Of a stretch of DNA of 15,924 nucleotides, positions 14,143-15,924 are shown in pieces. Origin of the DNA: Candidatus Schekmanbacteria bacterium (GTDB lineage Bacteria > Schekmanbacteria > GWA2-38-11 > J061); NCBI GenBank assembly GCA_003695725.1, contig RFHX01000013.1, positions 1-15,924 on the forward strand, written 5' to 3'. Position 1 is the stretch's first letter. The number at the start of each line of letters is the position of its first letter. Position numbers and translations under genes: made by a program. Under the pieces are notes generated by a model that made no database searches, was not told the DNA's origin, and was given only the letters and a program-made list of their open reading frames with translations.

Positions 14143-15852
14143 TTAATGAATTGTTCTATCTTCAGTCTTTCTTTCTTTTAATTTTATCTCTTCATCAGAA
14201 AGTTCAATCTCTTTTCTTTCGAGATTGAGCAGGCTATTTCTTTCAATGACCACACTAATATGTGATGAAAGGGAAGTCGCAAGGGCAATCTCCTCTTCAT
14301 TTATATTTGTATTACTGAAGTATTTATCAGCGATAAGGGCTCCCAAAATGCCTGAAGCACCAATCAATGGGATGGAAACAAATTGGTCTGCCGCTATTTT
14401 GTCAAGTATGTCATCAGATATTTTTCCTCTCATATCTTCTTTATCTTTAACTACGATGATACTTGGATTTTCCTGCGCCAATTGATAAGATGCAATAGAA
14501 CCTTTTGTTCCAAGCGGCTGGTCTCTTGTGATCTTTTCATATTCGCTCATAATACCCCGAATAATGTCGGGCTTTATTGACCATTTGAAAAGAGTTGACA
14601 ATTTTTTCCTTTGTCCATCGAGAAGATGAAGCGATGCTCTTTCAAATCCTATAATCTCCAAAATCTTAGTTGCATGCTCCCATACTGCTTCCGGTGTTTT
14701 TGCAAGATTTAGCCTCGATACGAGACTAAAATATTCCATCTCGAAAGCCAATCCACCCTTACCATTTCTATATCTGAGAAACTTAAGATATTCCTTATAA
14801 CCAAGCTTATTCAAAGCAAAATAACCTGCTACAGAAAAAACGAGCACAACAAATCCTATATGCTGGCCATTGCTGAAGGAAATATATAAAGCCACAAAAG
14901 CAAATATCAAGGAAACAACATAAAGAATCAATACCACGCGTCTGTGAGAAAAGCCCATATCGATAAGTTTATGGTGTATGTGTTCTCTATCTGCCTCAAA
15001 TATATTGCTGTTTTTAAGTATTCTGCGAATAATGGATAAACTCGTATCAAGGACCGGAATTCCCATTAATACGATAGGGACCATTATACTGCCGACTGTT
15101 GCGCTCTTCATTGCACCTGCTATAGAAATCGAACCCAGCATAAAGCCAAGAAAAAGAGAGCCGGTATCACCGAGGAAGATTTTCGCTGGATTAAAGTTAT
15201 ATTTCAGGAAAGCAATAGCAGCACCTGCCAAAGCAAAACAGATGTATGCCTGAACCATATCAGCGTGCTTATTGATGATTGAAACCACACCAAGCGAAAG
15301 AAAGGCAATGGCTGAAATTCCTGTGGCAAGTCCATCTAAACCATCAATTAGATTGATGGCGTTTGTAAAAGCAACAATCCAAAACAAAGTAAAAATGAGT
15401 GATGATATATCATTAATGATTCCCCAATCTTTCTTCAAATATGTCGTAACAATATCAAGCCGAATATTCGATGACCAAAGTATAATAGCGGCAAGTGTTT
15501 GGGCAAATAGTTTCCCCTTTGGTGATACACCCTTTATATCATCCAAAATTCCAACAAAGATTATAATTATTGCGCCTATAAAAATTGGGAAGAATTTTGT
15601 GTAATAATAAAGATGAAATGACCTAATCTTCATAAGATAAAGAAGTAATATGGAGAAGAAGAAGGCAAAAAATATCCCTAATCCGCCCATAAGCGGCATA
15701 GGCCTATGATGGACTGTTCTCCCATTTGGTGACTTCAATATATTGAATTTCAATGAAAAAAGTCGAACAGCTGGTGTCAAAATGAGACAGATAATTGCCG
15801 CTATCAAAAAAACAAATATTATACTTAAATAATAATCAATCCCCAAATTCAT
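14143..15852 (-). CDS. polyprenyl-phosphate sugar-1-P transferase (WecA/TagO/MraY family) fused to GAF
   Basis: A 569-residue inner-membrane enzyme. Residues 1-350 are a multi-helix glycosyltransferase of the WecA/TagO/WbpL group, which moves a HexNAc-1-phosphate from a UDP-sugar to undecaprenyl phosphate and so starts a surface glycan. Seen in order: HHRPMPLMGGLGI (48-60), FVGILDDIKG (99-108) with the Asp pair, NAINLIDGLDGLA (164-176), FLGDTGSLFLG (226-236), PVLDT (266-270) and the sugar-binding loop REHIHHKL (289-296). WecA-type enzymes end near 350-370. Here a cytoplasmic extension follows: about 375-540 reads as a GAF domain (closing with IPLIGASGILGALIADKYF and an EEEIALATSLSSHISVVIE helix), then a charged coiled-coil-like tail to 569. 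The fusion suggests control of the transferase by a ligand or partner; this is inference. ATG with AGGA upstream. rfbA follows after 124 nt. Sugar specificity is unknown. Confidence 0.9.
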   Translation of the reverse strand: MNLGIDYYLSIIFVFLIAAIICLILTPAVRLFSLKFNILKSPNGRTVHHRPMPLMGGLGIFFAFFFSILLLYLMKIRSFHLYYYTKFFPIFIGAIIIIFVGILDDIKGVSPKGKLFAQTLAAIILWSSNIRLDIVTTYLKKDWGIINDISSLIFTLFWIVAFTNAINLIDGLDGLATGISAIAFLSLGVVSIINKHADMVQAYICFALAGAAIAFLKYNFNPAKIFLGDTGSLFLGFMLGSISIAGAMKSATVGSIMVPIVLMGIPVLDTSLSIIRRILKNSNIFEADREHIHHKLIDMGFSHRRVVLILYVVSLIFAFVALYISFSNGQHIGFVVLVFSVAGYFALNKLGYKEYLKFLRYRNGKGGLAFEMEYFSLVSRLNLAKTPEAVWEHATKILEIIGFERASLHLLDGQRKKLSTLFKWSIKPDIIRGIMSEYEKITRDQPLGTKGSIASYQLAQENPSIIVVKDKEDMRGKISDDILDKIAADQFVSIPLIGASGILGALIADKYFSNTNINEEEIALATSLSSHISVVIERNSLLNLERKEIELSDEEIKLKERKTEDRTIH

Positions 15853-15924
15853 ATGATTCCTAACTCAAAAAAAATAATACTTTTTTAAAAAAATATTCTA
15901 TTAATTGATATAATTATAATTAAC

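Noticed and set aside
14130-14156. Possible hairpin GAACA...TGTTC over the stop of the transferase gene
   Set aside because: Short AT-rich stem with a bulge, long loop and no T-tract; too weak to call a terminator.
15272-15604. 110-residue plus-strand frame opposite the transferase
   Set aside because: It lies over the conserved catalytic motifs of the membrane transferase on the minus strand and resembles no known protein.
15895-15924. AT-only palindromes and a TAGAAT -10-like site before the transferase gene
   Set aside because: The DNA is almost pure A/T, so such matches are expected by chance, and the -35 region gives no good hexamer before the window ends.

Overview
The window is about 15.9 kb of AT-rich bacterial DNA, gene-dense, with all but one gene on the minus strand. 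An outer-membrane beta-barrel, several secretory signal peptides and a ten-heme c-type cytochrome point to a Gram-negative bacterium with anaerobic or respiratory metabolism. The mix of a decaheme cytochrome, a CHASE2 cyclase and huge Ig-like/NHL surface proteins is reminiscent of uncultured lineages near the old deltaproteobacteria, Nitrospirota or Schekmanbacteria, but the sequence alone cannot settle this. No tRNA, rRNA, CRISPR array, IS element or phage gene was seen.

Layout. (1) 1-443, minus: 5' part of a P1-family (DmpA/S58) peptidase, cut by the window edge. (2) 452-491: a good intrinsic terminator ending the next unit. (3) 514-7635, minus: three envelope genes read in the order TPR/beta-barrel outer-membrane protein, FecR-domain protein with a Gly/Glu-rich tail, and a 1455-residue secreted multidomain protein (Ig-like, NHL propeller, carboxypeptidase-regulatory-like, MAM-like). 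A sigma70-type promoter lies at about 7675-7724 and a similar one precedes the FecR gene. (4) 7805-10057, plus: a divergently transcribed CHASE2-adenylate cyclase. (5) 10186-15852, minus: a surface-polysaccharide block read in the order polyprenyl-phosphate sugar-1-phosphate transferase with a fused C-terminal GAF domain, rfbA, rfbB, rfbD, then a decaheme cytochrome c with an internally duplicated architecture. rfbC is not in the window.

How the parts may work together. The rfb enzymes make dTDP-sugar precursors and the membrane transferase would start a glycan on undecaprenyl phosphate. The most interesting unit is the divergent pair: a cell-surface module (barrel, FecR, giant adhesin-like protein) facing a cyclase whose CHASE2 sensor domain is extracytoplasmic. 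A link between surface state and cAMP is an inference from this arrangement, not something the sequence proves.
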